Assembly: GCF_900545795.1 (NCBI RefSeq)
Contig: NZ_URAR01000014.1
Span: 1 to 46,414 of the forward strand
DNA from: an uncultured Veillonella sp.
GTDB taxonomy: Bacteria; Bacillota; Negativicutes; Veillonellales; Veillonellaceae
Reading direction: 5' to 3'
Length of the DNA stretch: 46,414 nucleotides
Shown here piece by piece: positions 25,890 to 34,212 of the stretch (positions are counted from its first letter, which is position 1; each line of letters begins with the position of its first letter). The translations under genes were made by a program, and so were the position numbers. Below the pieces are notes generated by a model, which had not been told where the DNA came from, did no database searches, and saw only the letters and a program-made list of their open reading frames with translations.

Positions 25890-26999
25890 CTACTCCGGAT
25901 CTGGCATAGTGCCTAAAACTAAAGATACACGGCGCTCTACACCAGCGCTCACAAGAGTTAACGCAATAGTTTCACCAGGCTTATGAGAATCCAGCAATTG
26001 TTTTAGAGACACTAAATTGTTTACCGTTTTCTCGCCTACGCCTACAATATAATCGCCTTCACTAATATCAACATCAGCAGCAGGGCCATCCGTATATACG
26101 CGTGCTACTAGTAAACCGTCTTGCTTTAAGTTGTAGCCATATTTAGCAGCGCCCGCTTTATCCAATAAACCCAAACCTAAATAAGGTCGTGTTACGCGGC
26201 CTTTTTCAATCAAAGCCTTCACTATCGGTTTTACTTCGTTAATCGGAATGGAGAAGCCCATCCCTTCAATGCCAGTATGTGCGATTTTCTCACTATTAAT
26301 ACCAATGACATCGCCATCTGCATTGACCAAAGCACCACCAGAATTTCCTGGATTGATGGCCGCATCAGTCTGAATGAGCGGAAAGCGCTGTGTCTCCATA
26401 TCAATCATGCGATTCAATGCACTGACTACACCAGTCGTTACAGTCCCTTGAAATTCTAATCCCAAAGGATTGCCTATAGCAATCGCTGGCTCGCCGACTT
26501 GCAAATTATCTGAATCACCCAAAGTAGCTACTGGTAGTTCTCCTTTGGGATCAATTTTTACAACGGCCAAATCAGTCAAGGGATCAACGCCTACAATCGC
26601 ACCTGATTGCGATGTACCATCGGTTAACGATACAGTTACAGTCTTATCAGTAGCTCTAGCCACTACATGGTAATTCGTTACAATATAACCGTCTTTATCA
26701 ATAATTACGCCAGAGCCAACGCCTTCACCAACGAGTACTTGCTGATTAAAAACATCACGACCGTATACCTTAGTAGTGATGCCAACTACAGATGGTCCGG
26801 CTTTTTTTACAGCCATCACTATAGCTGTATCGCGGTTCGCTGACAGGGCTACATCTTTTGGTCCACCTACGGCCACAGTTTCTTTAGTTGTGTTTTTCGC
26901 AGCATTAAAAAAGTCCTTTGAAACATAGCCACCTACACCGCCAATGACAACTAATACAATGGCGATGATGACAAATATATAGCGCTTATTAGAATCCAT
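25890..26999 (-). CDS. HtrA/DegP-like serine protease with PDZ domain
   Basis: This 369-aa envelope protease and chaperone carries an N-terminal membrane anchor (about residues 7-27, YIFVIIAIVLVVIGGVGGYV). The trypsin-like domain has His111 (TNYHVV), Asp143 (LTDLAVV) and Ser220 (INPGNSGGAL), followed by one PDZ domain (about 270-360, GLLVARVYTDGPAADVDI). The ATG at 26999 is preceded by AGGAGG; one codon upstream is a TTG in the same frame. Sitting between the WalJ-type gene and rlmH is a frequent Bacillota arrangement. Confidence 0.94.
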   Translation of the reverse strand: MDSNKRYIFVIIAIVLVVIGGVGGYVSKDFFNAAKNTTKETVAVGGPKDVALSANRDTAIVMAVKKAGPSVVGITTKVYGRDVFNQQVLVGEGVGSGVIIDKDGYIVTNYHVVARATDKTVTVSLTDGTSQSGAIVGVDPLTDLAVVKIDPKGELPVATLGDSDNLQVGEPAIAIGNPLGLEFQGTVTTGVVSALNRMIDMETQRFPLIQTDAAINPGNSGGALVNADGDVIGINSEKIAHTGIEGMGFSIPINEVKPIVKALIEKGRVTRPYLGLGLLDKAGAAKYGYNLKQDGLLVARVYTDGPAADVDISEGDYIVGVGEKTVNNLVSLKQLLDSHKPGETIALTLVSAGVERRVSLVLGTMPDPE

Positions 27000-27009
27000 C
27001 AAAAACCTC

Positions 27010-27813
27010 CTAATCTTGTTTAATACTTACAATCTCTTTAGGTTGCCCATGGAAAATTTGCAGGTCAGTGCCTATCGCTAAGCCTTCCTGCTCTAGCAAT
27101 TTAGAAACTGTATGAGCCACTACAGGCTCCGCATTATTTTTCTCCGAGCGATGCGCCATAATAACTTTCAAATTATCTGGGCGCTTCATCATCAAAAGAG
27201 CCTGTGCTGCACTTTCATTGCTTAAATGACCTTCAGCACCGGCTACACGGCGTTTTAAGTCTGCTGGATAAGGACCATAGCGAAGCATTTGAGGATCGTA
27301 ATTCGCTTCCAATACTAGCAAATTGCTCTCATCCATATGCTTAAGCATGGCATCCTCAACAATGCCTGTATCAGTCATAAATGTAACCTTACAGTCACCA
27401 CCATAACAGCTAAGACCAATCGGATCTGCTGCATCATGGCTTGTTTTAAATATATCTATATCTAAATCACCAACCGCGATATGGCTGCGAGTCAATTCAC
27501 ATAATTGTTTAAAATTAATAGGCTTTCGCCTTACAATTTCACGCCATGTACCAGCTTTAGTATATACGGGTACATCATATTGTTTTACCAATTGCGCAAG
27601 ACCATTCATATGGTCCGTATGCTCATGGGTAATAAAAATGCCCGATAATTCATCAGGTCGTAAGCCTACAGCCTTAATTCCCTGCACAATGCGGCGGGCA
27701 CTAATTCCTGCATCTACCAACAGCAAGGTATTTTTATATGCAATTAAAGTCGCATTCCCCTTACTCCCACTGGCAATGACATGGACGGCCATTTTAGCTT
27801 GTAAATCTTCCAC
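27010..27813 (-). CDS. walJ: Metallo-beta-lactamase fold hydrolase, WalJ/YycJ type
   Basis: The 267-aa protein is an MBL-fold hydrolase with the metal motif ITHEHTDHMNG, a second His in FKTSHDAADPIG, an Asp in FMTDTGIV, and late His residues in EGHLSNESAAQAL and IMAHRSEKNN. YycJ/WalJ proteins are tied to DNA and cell-wall control and often neighbour htrA and rlmH, as here. The start is uncertain: the frame is open to 27852, GTG at 27813 has GGAG at good spacing, and ATG at 27792 begins the conserved MAVHVIASGSKGNATLI but lacks a clear site. I chose the GTG. No WalK/WalR genes are nearby. Confidence 0.86.
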   Translation of the reverse strand: MEDLQAKMAVHVIASGSKGNATLIAYKNTLLLVDAGISARRIVQGIKAVGLRPDELSGIFITHEHTDHMNGLAQLVKQYDVPVYTKAGTWREIVRRKPINFKQLCELTRSHIAVGDLDIDIFKTSHDAADPIGLSCYGGDCKVTFMTDTGIVEDAMLKHMDESNLLVLEANYDPQMLRYGPYPADLKRRVAGAEGHLSNESAAQALLMMKRPDNLKVIMAHRSEKNNAEPVVAHTVSKLLEQEGLAIGTDLQIFHGQPKEIVSIKQD

Positions 27814-27875
27814 AATAACTCCATCTTCTTTATCTAATCTAATATCAATCACTAACTATTAATTACTAATCTAAA

Positions 27876-27942
27876 TATTAACTACTCATCTAAGTATGAC
27901 TATTAACCACTAAGTTAAACTAGCTATTAACTACTCATCTAA
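27876..27942. repeat. Direct repeat of 18 bp in the larE-walJ gap
   Basis: TATTAACTACTCATCTAA occurs at 27876-27893 and exactly again at 27925-27942, within a longer tract of related CTAA/TTAA phrases. It resembles the low-complexity sequence at the left edge of the window in style. No function is evident. Confidence 0.8.
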
Positions 27943-28003
27943 CTAGTATAATTTAATCCGGCTTTTAGCCAGTAAACTAATCCTGCTCACCACTCGTTTG
28001 CTT

Positions 28004-28840
28004 CTAACGCTCCTTAGTCAATGATTCCTGTACTTGGCGATTTAAGTTGCCACTTTTAAACGGTTGCAAATCTATGCTCACATAAGTGAATCCTAAATCA
28101 GTGAAAAATTGAACGACATTTCGTCTAAACTCCACATCTCCAAACAATGCAAAATCGTCCTCACTCACTTCAATGCGCCCTAAACCTTCATGATAGCGCA
28201 CGCGCAATGGATTGTGAATATATTGCTGTAAATACGCTTCTCCTGCCTCTATCATGGCTAAGGCATCACCAGTAATTACATGATCATAAGGAACGCGCGT
28301 CGCCAAGCAAGGAGAGCTCGGTTTATCCCACACGTCTAAGCCCCACTCCTTCGCCACAGCGCGAATATCTGCCTTCGTGAAGCCATTCTCTAGCAATGGA
28401 CTCTTCACTACGCCCAATTCTTCAAGGGCGCGCATGCCTGGCCGATAGTCCTTAGTATCATCTAAATTGCCGCCATCTAGAACTTCCTTGATGCCCTGTG
28501 CGTTAGCCCAATCAATTAATTGTTGAAAGCGATTCTTCTTACAATAATAGCAACGGTCTTTATCATTGCGCACAAAGTCTTCTAATTCTAATTCATTAAT
28601 TTCTACAATCGTATGCTTTAATCCAATAGCTTTTGCAAAGCATTTTGCATCTTCAATCTCCTTTGCTGGTAATGTGGGCGAGCTCACCGTAAAAGCTTCC
28701 GCCTTATCACCTAACGCACGATGTGCTGCGGCCGCCAAAAATGTACTGTCTACACCACCAGAAAAGGCTATTACAACACTCCCCATAGACTTTAAATCAG
28801 CCATAAGGGCGTTCAATTTATTTTGTAATTCTTCAGTCAT
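28004..28840 (-). CDS. larE: LarE-like ATP-dependent sacrificial sulfur transferase
   Basis: LarE adenylates and sulfurates the pyridinium precursor of the nickel-pincer cofactor used by lactate racemase LarA and relatives. The 278-aa protein has the PP-loop FSGGVDSTFLAAAAH (about residues 26-40), the family element DRCYYCKKNRF, LDGGNLDDTKDYRPG, and DKPSSPCLATRVPY, where Cys178 aligns with the sacrificial cysteine of the well-studied LarE. No larA, larB or larC is in the window. The Shine-Dalgarno site is weak (GAGATGAGAG). It lies 97 bp downstream of the RuBisCO-like gene on the same strand. Confidence 0.9.
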   Translation of the reverse strand: MTEELQNKLNALMADLKSMGSVVIAFSGGVDSTFLAAAAHRALGDKAEAFTVSSPTLPAKEIEDAKCFAKAIGLKHTIVEINELELEDFVRNDKDRCYYCKKNRFQQLIDWANAQGIKEVLDGGNLDDTKDYRPGMRALEELGVVKSPLLENGFTKADIRAVAKEWGLDVWDKPSSPCLATRVPYDHVITGDALAMIEAGEAYLQQYIHNPLRVRYHEGLGRIEVSEDDFALFGDVEFRRNVVQFFTDLGFTYVSIDLQPFKSGNLNRQVQESLTKER

Positions 28841-28937
28841 ACTCTCATCTCTCTCTACTGACTTTCAGCATATTTATGATTAAGCTCATTGCACTTCTAT
28901 GCGCGGCCTAATACTTAAATAGCTCTAAGCCTCTAGC

Positions 28938-30080
28938 TTAAGCTGTATACACATGATTTCGTAGCATATTAACAAATACCTTCGTATTTTCTTGTAAATC
29001 ATCACCGCGGCGGAACATATCGCCACCAACTAAAAACATTGTATCCTGCCCATAAGCGTCTAATAATTCAGGCAAGCGTGCTTCGGTCACACCGCCCCCC
29101 GGCGATGGACAAGCAGCTTTCATGCCCGCTACAGTTTTAGTACAATAATGATGAATTCGTTGACATGCTTCTTTAGAAAATGTAAAGCGCCCTCCATAGG
29201 ACACAAAGATCGGCATATCCGCCCCCAATAAACGAGGTAAAAAAGCCATCCATAAATAATCTGCAATCCCACTTACGCCAGGCAAAGCAAAGCCGCCCAT
29301 AAAAGCAGGATGACTAATTATAGGTAAATTTAAGTTTTTATCAGCGGCTAGACGTTGTAGCCAGCCATAGCCAACTAATGCGGGTGCTACCATCAAGGCT
29401 GTAGCGCCTGCTTCTTTCGCCTCATAGGCGCGCTCTAAAATAGCTTCGCCATCAGCGGAAACATTAGCTGCATATAATGTATGTCCACCACTTTGAACAT
29501 TTGCTTCTTTAATGGCATCTGCACAACGAGCTACGCGTTCTTTAAAAGGAGCAAACGGCTGATTCGTAATACCATGATCATCTTTAATGACATCAGCACC
29601 GCCTAAGACATATTGGCGACACATATGAGCCAAGGTATCAACCGATAAGCCCATAGGCTTTATGACAGCTTGTAAAAAGGCTCTGTCTTGAACGCCAGTT
29701 AAACTGCGCAATCCGTCCACACCAAATCGCGGACCTCCATAGTGAACAATGAGCGAGTTTGGAAGTTCTATATCTACCACCCAAATATGAGGTTGTAAAG
29801 AGGAATTTCCAAATATGACATTGAGCAATTGTGTAGCCTCAAAAGCAGTCGTCTCTATTCCATAGGAAATACGTGCCACATAAAAGCCTGGGCGACTCTT
29901 GTCAAGACCTTCAAAGCGCCCTACAACTTGATTCTTCACATCCTCATCCCAAAGAAAATCATAAGGAAATTCTATGGTCTGCTCCACTTGTACAGACCAA
30001 GCAATAGCTTTAGCCTCTTCATACGTGGTAGCTTCTATTTCATAAATTACAACAAAACGTTCTGTACATAGAGTTTTCAT
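28938..30080 (-). CDS. RuBisCO-like protein (form IV), substrate unknown
   Basis: The 380-aa protein is homologous to the RuBisCO large chain but lacks key carboxylase residues. Seen: AVIKPMGLS (Lys141, one residue shorter than the RuBisCO KPxxGLS site); GGADVIKDDHG, where the metal-site motif KDDE has become KDDH (Lys166-His169); SHPAFMGG (His257); and YGGRFTFS in place of the loop-6 Lys region. It is therefore a decarboxylase, enolase or isomerase-type relative rather than a CO2 fixer. KDDH and KPMGLS resemble RuBisCO-like groups linked to sugar-acid breakdown, which I recall only loosely. The ATG at 30080 has AGGAG upstream. It diverges from an aminotransferase. Confidence 0.88.
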   Translation of the reverse strand: MKTLCTERFVVIYEIEATTYEEAKAIAWSVQVEQTIEFPYDFLWDEDVKNQVVGRFEGLDKSRPGFYVARISYGIETTAFEATQLLNVIFGNSSLQPHIWVVDIELPNSLIVHYGGPRFGVDGLRSLTGVQDRAFLQAVIKPMGLSVDTLAHMCRQYVLGGADVIKDDHGITNQPFAPFKERVARCADAIKEANVQSGGHTLYAANVSADGEAILERAYEAKEAGATALMVAPALVGYGWLQRLAADKNLNLPIISHPAFMGGFALPGVSGIADYLWMAFLPRLLGADMPIFVSYGGRFTFSKEACQRIHHYCTKTVAGMKAACPSPGGGVTEARLPELLDAYGQDTMFLVGGDMFRRGDDLQENTKVFVNMLRNHVYTA

Positions 30081-30247
30081 ATACAACTCCTACTATTTCA
30101 TCTAGATCAATTCATGAAGACTATGAGAAACCGACTTAATTAACTAATACTTCAATTAAATTAGCTTTTAAAAGTCTATACTCTTCAATTAGTTATCGTT
30201 TCTATTTTACAAAACTTACGATTAAAATACTACCAAAAAAGAAAATA

Positions 30248-30275
30248 TTCTTTAAAGCCTTTAAACTTTTATGAT
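30248..30275 (+). promoter_or_regulatory. Possible promoter of the aminotransferase gene
   Basis: TTCTTT and TATGAT are separated by 16 bp, 49 bp before the ATG. The -10 is good and the -35 poor. The remaining 30087-30247 is AT-rich and should also hold the promoter for the divergent RuBisCO-like gene, which I cannot place. Confidence 0.35.
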
Positions 30276-30323
30276 ACACTAAGCAGAAGATACAGTATGT
30301 AAACAACAAAGGAGTGACCTCAT

Positions 30324-31490
30324 ATGAATTGGGATAAACGGATATCGTATGTAGCTAAACAGCTTCCCCCTTCAGGGATTCGCAAGATTTGGGAAATGGC
30401 ACTCTCCATGGACAATGTGTTGTCCCTCGGAGTCGGTGAACCCGATTATGCACCACCAGAAAAAGTATTAAATGCTTGTATTTCCAGCATCGAGCGAAAA
30501 GAAACAGGTTATACCAGCAATGCAGGCCTATTAGAATTGCGAGCAGCCATTCGCAACTGGTATTACAAGCGTTATGACGTCGATTTTACCGAAAATGAAA
30601 TCATGCTTACTATCGGCGCTAGTGAAGGCATTGACCTAGCTATGCGCGTTCTTCTCAACGAAGGAGATGAAGTCTTAATTCCCGACCCATCCTATGTGGC
30701 ATATCCTGCAGAAGTTAAACTTGCTAAAGCAGTCCCTGTTATGGTGCCTACCACTTTAGAGGAAGGCTTTAAAATCACCCCTGAGGCCTTAGAAAAAGCT
30801 ATTACACCTCGCACGAAGGTTTTACTTATGGGCTACCCAAGCAATCCTACAGGCGCCATTTTAACAAAAAATGAGCTAGAGAAAATTGCCCAAGTCATTA
30901 TCAAGCATGACCTTATCGTAGTGAGTGATGAAATCTATTCCGAACTTACCTACGGCCAATCACATACTTCCATCGCCTCTTTGCCTGGCATGAAAGAGCG
31001 CTGTATTATCCTCAATGGATTCTCTAAGGCCTATGCTATGACTGGCTTGCGCCTTGGCTTTATGTGTGCCCCACAAGAAGTAATAAATCAAGCTTTAAAA
31101 ATCCATCAATATAGCATTGTAGCTCCTGCCACTCCAGTACAACATGCGGCTGTAGTAGCACTAAATGAATGCGATGATGCTATTGCAGCTATGAGAGAGG
31201 AATACCATGCTCGTCGCGATCTCATCGTAGCAGGCTTTCAACGCATGGGACTTCCCATAGCCGTTCCAGATGGTGCCTTCTACGTATTTCCTGATATATC
31301 CTCCTGTGGCATGGATGATATGGAATTTGCAGTCCAATTATTACAACAAGAGCATGTAGCTTTAGTGCCTGGTTCTGCTTTTGGCGAATGTGGTCGAGGC
31401 CGAATTCGTTGTTCCTATGCCTCTTCTCGAGACACAATCGAAGAAGCCCTTCAACGCATTGAACGCTTTATCAATAAAATCCAAAAGTAG
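30324..31490 (+). CDS. PLP-dependent class I/II aminotransferase
   Basis: The 388-aa fold-type I enzyme has SLGVGEPDYAPPEKV near the N-terminus, TIGASEGIDLAMR, GYPSNPTGAIL, VSDEIYSELTYG, the PLP-lysine site NGFSKAYAMTGLRLGF and the substrate Arg region GRIRCSYASS. This pattern fits the aspartate/aromatic PatA-like branch; the true amino donor cannot be read off. AAGGAG precedes the ATG. It is transcribed away from the RuBisCO-like gene and shares a bidirectional terminator with the flavodoxin gene. Methionine-salvage aminotransferase is one possibility given that neighbour, but this is only a guess. Confidence 0.9.
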   Translation: MNWDKRISYVAKQLPPSGIRKIWEMALSMDNVLSLGVGEPDYAPPEKVLNACISSIERKETGYTSNAGLLELRAAIRNWYYKRYDVDFTENEIMLTIGASEGIDLAMRVLLNEGDEVLIPDPSYVAYPAEVKLAKAVPVMVPTTLEEGFKITPEALEKAITPRTKVLLMGYPSNPTGAILTKNELEKIAQVIIKHDLIVVSDEIYSELTYGQSHTSIASLPGMKERCIILNGFSKAYAMTGLRLGFMCAPQEVINQALKIHQYSIVAPATPVQHAAVVALNECDDAIAAMREEYHARRDLIVAGFQRMGLPIAVPDGAFYVFPDISSCGMDDMEFAVQLLQQEHVALVPGSAFGECGRGRIRCSYASSRDTIEEALQRIERFINKIQK

Positions 31491-31540
31491 AAAAAGAAAA
31501 TTTAGAACAAATATATAGTTTTTTCGTCCCCATATATGCA

Positions 31541-31575
31541 AAAAAGGCAGTGGATTAATCCACTGCCTTTTATAT
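31541..31575. terminator. Bidirectional terminator between aminotransferase and flavodoxin
   Basis: A near-perfect palindrome (AAAGGCAGTGGATT at 31543-31556 with its complement at 31557-31570) is bounded by A-rich and T-rich tracts on its two sides. It ends the plus-strand aminotransferase mRNA and can also end the minus-strand flavodoxin mRNA about 100 bp past its stop. Confidence 0.85.
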
Positions 31576-31671
31576 ATTCAGTATGTTAAGTCTATTTAAG
31601 TATAAGCCAACTCTTCGCCATCATCTAGGCAAATCATAGTAGGCTATATCCTGTAAGCTAAAATTCACTGC

Positions 31672-32085
31672 TTATGCTTCAGCCAATGCTTTGCCAAGAG
31701 CTACGCAATCAGCTTCATCTTCAGGTGCACCTAGTACAGCAAGATTATCAGCTACAATTGTAGCACCAGCGCCTTTTACACGCTCAGCCCAATCGTCAAG
31801 CCATGTACCACCCCAGCCATAGGAGCCGAATAGTACTACTTTTTTACCAGATAATTTGCCTTCTAATTCTGTGTAAAATGGTTCAAATTCCATTTCTTCA
31901 AGTTGCTCAGCACCCATGTCTGCACAACCTAAAGCGATTTTATCAAAAGCAGCTGCTTCATCAACGGAGATTTCAGAAACAGATTTTACTACTACTTCTT
32001 GACCTGCTTCTGCAATACCTTTACCGATTGCTTCTGCCATAGCTGCTGTGTTACCTGTACCAGACCAATAAACTACACCAATCAT
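31672..32085 (-). CDS. Short-chain flavodoxin
   Basis: This 137-aa FMN electron carrier has the phosphate-binding loop VVYWSGTGNTAAMAEAIGKG at residues 4-23, and FMN-isoalloxazine loops at LGCADMGAEQLEE and FGSYGWGGTWLDDW. The length is typical of short-chain flavodoxins. It lies 15 bp after the DUF3793 gene and is likely co-transcribed. Flavodoxins replace ferredoxin when iron is low, which fits the Fur-like site upstream of the pair. GGAGGT precedes the ATG. Confidence 0.94.
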   Translation of the reverse strand: MIGVVYWSGTGNTAAMAEAIGKGIAEAGQEVVVKSVSEISVDEAAAFDKIALGCADMGAEQLEEMEFEPFYTELEGKLSGKKVVLFGSYGWGGTWLDDWAERVKGAGATIVADNLAVLGAPEDEADCVALGKALAEA

Positions 32086-32100
32086 CTTATTTACCTCCTA

Positions 32101-32670
32101 CTAGCATGCCGTTACGGCTACTAAAGACTCTAATTGTTTACCTTGTAAAAGCTGGGTATGACAGTAATCTCTGCATGCCCGAAAACAATGAAAAGAGTGC
32201 ATAGCTGACATTGGATTGCCATAAACCTTCCACTCACCACACAATTTATAACCACTTCCTTTATACCGAATAAAAGAGCGTACATCGTGTAATGGATAGC
32301 CTAAAAATAGGCCTATTTCATGTGGAAAGTCCGAACGTTTTTCTAGACGTGAACGCAAGCGAGCGAGCCAAAGCTCTAAGGTCTCACCTGGTAAATAGCC
32401 ATATAATTTTAAAAACGCTAAGTGTTCAGGGCGTCGCAAATACTCTTCTAACATGCGTTTACGAAGCACTAATAACAATCGCCGTTCGTCGCAATGACAC
32501 AATTCATAGAAAAATAAACCTCTGTCATTAAATTGCTCATTATACTCCGACAAAGCCGTTGTCAAATGTACATTCATATCCCGCGGTATAGCCACAAGAT
32601 TTGCCACCTTGATTCCCCGTATTGCCGGCGCACAATGATATCCGATAATTGTTTCAATCGAGTTCATCAT
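32101..32670 (-). CDS. DUF3793 family protein
   Basis: The 189-aa cytoplasmic protein matches the DUF3793 pattern: a Cys-containing N-terminal part (IGYHCAPAIRGIKVANLVAI), LVLRKRMLEEYL, and the conserved stretch FPHEIGLFLGYPLHDVRSFI followed by YKLCGEWKVYGNP. Its function is unknown. In Bacillota it is often beside flavodoxin or iron-transport genes, as here. It has several Cys residues (C13, C59, and others near the end), which could bind metal or heme, but that is speculation. Two adjacent ATGs are possible starts; the ribosome site (AGGTAG) is weak. Confidence 0.75.
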   Translation of the reverse strand: MMNSIETIIGYHCAPAIRGIKVANLVAIPRDMNVHLTTALSEYNEQFNDRGLFFYELCHCDERRLLLVLRKRMLEEYLRRPEHLAFLKLYGYLPGETLELWLARLRSRLEKRSDFPHEIGLFLGYPLHDVRSFIRYKGSGYKLCGEWKVYGNPMSAMHSFHCFRACRDYCHTQLLQGKQLESLVAVTAC

Positions 32671-32857
32671 GATCTACCTGCCTTTTTTCCATTGGTTTCA
32701 GGAGAACACTTGCTCTCAAGGCTGTCATACTAGTAAATCCGGATTTAATTAATAGTTTTTCTCAAAAATAATCTTACTATTAATTTGTGAAAAATAATTA
32801 AGCTAACTATCTTCTAAACTCATGATACAATCAATAGGCTCTCTTGTCAATAAAAAC

Positions 32858-32876
32858 GATAATAATTTTCATTTAT
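32858..32876 (-). promoter_or_regulatory. Fur-like box upstream of the DUF3793-flavodoxin pair
   Basis: GATAATAATTTTCATTTAT matches 13 of 19 positions of the classical Fur consensus, with the left half GATAAT intact and TTCATT in the right half. It lies about 190 bp before the DUF3793 start. An AT-rich genome raises the chance of false matches. Apart from this and the terminator at 32931-32965 the 340-bp gap 32671-33010 shows no other assignable element. Confidence 0.4.
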
Positions 32877-32930
32877 TCTTTTATGTCATAATAACTAGAA
32901 CAAAATATAATTAAACTATTTAGATACATC

Positions 32931-32965
32931 AAAAAAGACGCCTCCTATTGCGAAGACGTCTTTTT
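32931..32965 (-). terminator. Intrinsic terminator after the exported 179-aa protein gene
   Basis: A 9-bp stem, AAAAAGACG (32932-32940) with CGTCTTTTT (32957-32965), and a 16-nt loop, lie 46 bp past the stop at 33011. The minus-strand transcript ends in the T-run of the stem. Confidence 0.7.
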
Positions 32966-33010
32966 GAATAACTAATATTCACTGATTCTACTATATGGCT
33001 TTTATCTGCT

Positions 33011-33550
33011 TTATATATTCATTTTTTCTAATATACCTAGATTCTCTAATTCCTTTAACAAGCCTGTTTCTGGATGATAGGTTTTACTTCGACCTTCAAA
33101 AACATATTCAATGTCTCTACCACTAGATTCATCATATACAGTAGTTAAGGCTGGTGCTTTATAACAAAGGCCATTCCGAAGCACTACATCACTGCGGCTA
33201 ATGCGAAAATCACTGGCCTTATCGGTAAATTGATAGGCTCTTAAATGAATGCCGTCAGATTTTACATCAATTAGTTGATAATATACATAGTGAGTAAAGC
33301 CCTGTTCATAAAGGCTTTGTGCTTCAAAGAAATGTTGCCGTGCATATTCACGAGTTACATTGGCAGCAGGCCTCACTTTAGGTGCTGGTTCATTATTCAC
33401 AATGACAGTTGCATCTTTATCTGTTTCCATAATGATGCCCAGGTCATTATAATTGCTAATCCTTATGTCTTCTGCCCCTTGTACCGGTGTAGTACCTACT
33501 GAAGCGGCCCATAAAGTAGCGCCTAACAAACTATACCAATGTTTTCTCAT
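33011..33550 (-). CDS. Exported protein of unknown function
   Basis: The 179-aa protein has an N-terminal signal peptide (MRKHWYSLLGATLWAASVG, probable cleavage after PVQGA near residue 26) and no lipobox Cys. The mature part of about 150 residues is mixed alpha/beta in character and holds YYQLIDVKSDGIHLRAYQFT and YVFEGRSKTYHPETGLL. I do not recognise it. It stands alone with its own terminator, and 61 bp separates it from the thioesterase gene upstream. A periplasmic location is likely. Confidence 0.8.
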   Translation of the reverse strand: MRKHWYSLLGATLWAASVGTTPVQGAEDIRISNYNDLGIIMETDKDATVIVNNEPAPKVRPAANVTREYARQHFFEAQSLYEQGFTHYVYYQLIDVKSDGIHLRAYQFTDKASDFRISRSDVVLRNGLCYKAPALTTVYDESSGRDIEYVFEGRSKTYHPETGLLKELENLGILEKMNI

Positions 33551-33611
33551 GCCCTAATCACCCTTTCGACAATCATACCTCTTTACGTTACCTAATCTAA
33601 TCCTATGGCAT

Positions 33612-33995
33612 CTATTTCCCTAATTTTGCCATAAACTTTTCATTGTTAATGATAAAACGTTCATGGTCCCCTTGTCCAATAACTTTATCGCCATCATAGG
33701 CTATGACTTTATATGAAATACGTCGATTATCAACAGAAATAACTTCTGCTTTTGCCACAATCTCCGCTCCTACGGCGGAAGGCGCATCATGCGTAATAGT
33801 CAACTTAGTCCCCACAGTTCCCTCCTGAGGATCTAATTTTCCTTTTAATGCTGCACAAGCAGCCTCTTCCATTAAGGCACACATAGCAGGTGTAGCAAAT
33901 ACTTCTAAAGCACCACTCTTCATCGTTTTTGCCGTATTGGCTGCACTAACTTTTACCGTTGCAGTGCCCACTAAACCAGCTTCAATGGTATTCAT
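33612..33995 (-). CDS. FlK-like hot-dog thioesterase
   Basis: This 127-aa hot-dog fold protein resembles fluoroacetyl-CoA thioesterase FlK. The FlK triad Thr-Glu-His is matched at the same spacing: Thr35 (VFATPAM), Glu43 (ALMEEAA) and His69 (LTITHDAPS). Real substrates in most bacteria are not fluoroacetyl-CoA, so a general acyl-CoA thioesterase is the safe reading. The ATG has AGGAGG upstream. The gene stands alone, 217 bp from tag; that gap (33996-34212) shows no clear element. Confidence 0.85.
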   Translation of the reverse strand: MNTIEAGLVGTATVKVSAANTAKTMKSGALEVFATPAMCALMEEAACAALKGKLDPQEGTVGTKLTITHDAPSAVGAEIVAKAEVISVDNRRISYKVIAYDGDKVIGQGDHERFIINNEKFMAKLGK

Positions 33996-34212
33996 ATATC
34001 CTCCTAAATTTAATAATTCCGTTCATCTCTTTAATGCTTTGTATTTTAAATTTTTAACGCTCTAGTACTTTTAATAAATCGCTAATACTTTTGCCAACTA
34101 TCCTCTTGAACATAACACGCTTGAACAAAGCTCCCTTGAATACTTAGATTTTAATAAAAACAAATTCTAATCTTTATGTTTTTATCACGACCATGAGACT
34201 TTTACTATGCCC

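Noticed and set aside
28938..30080. True RuBisCO (CO2 fixation)
   Set aside because: KDDE is KDDH, the KPxxGLS site is shortened, and the loop-6 lysine is missing.
32780..32800. Rex-type site (TTGTGA half) upstream of DUF3793
   Set aside because: Only one half-site is present; the second half does not match TCACAA.
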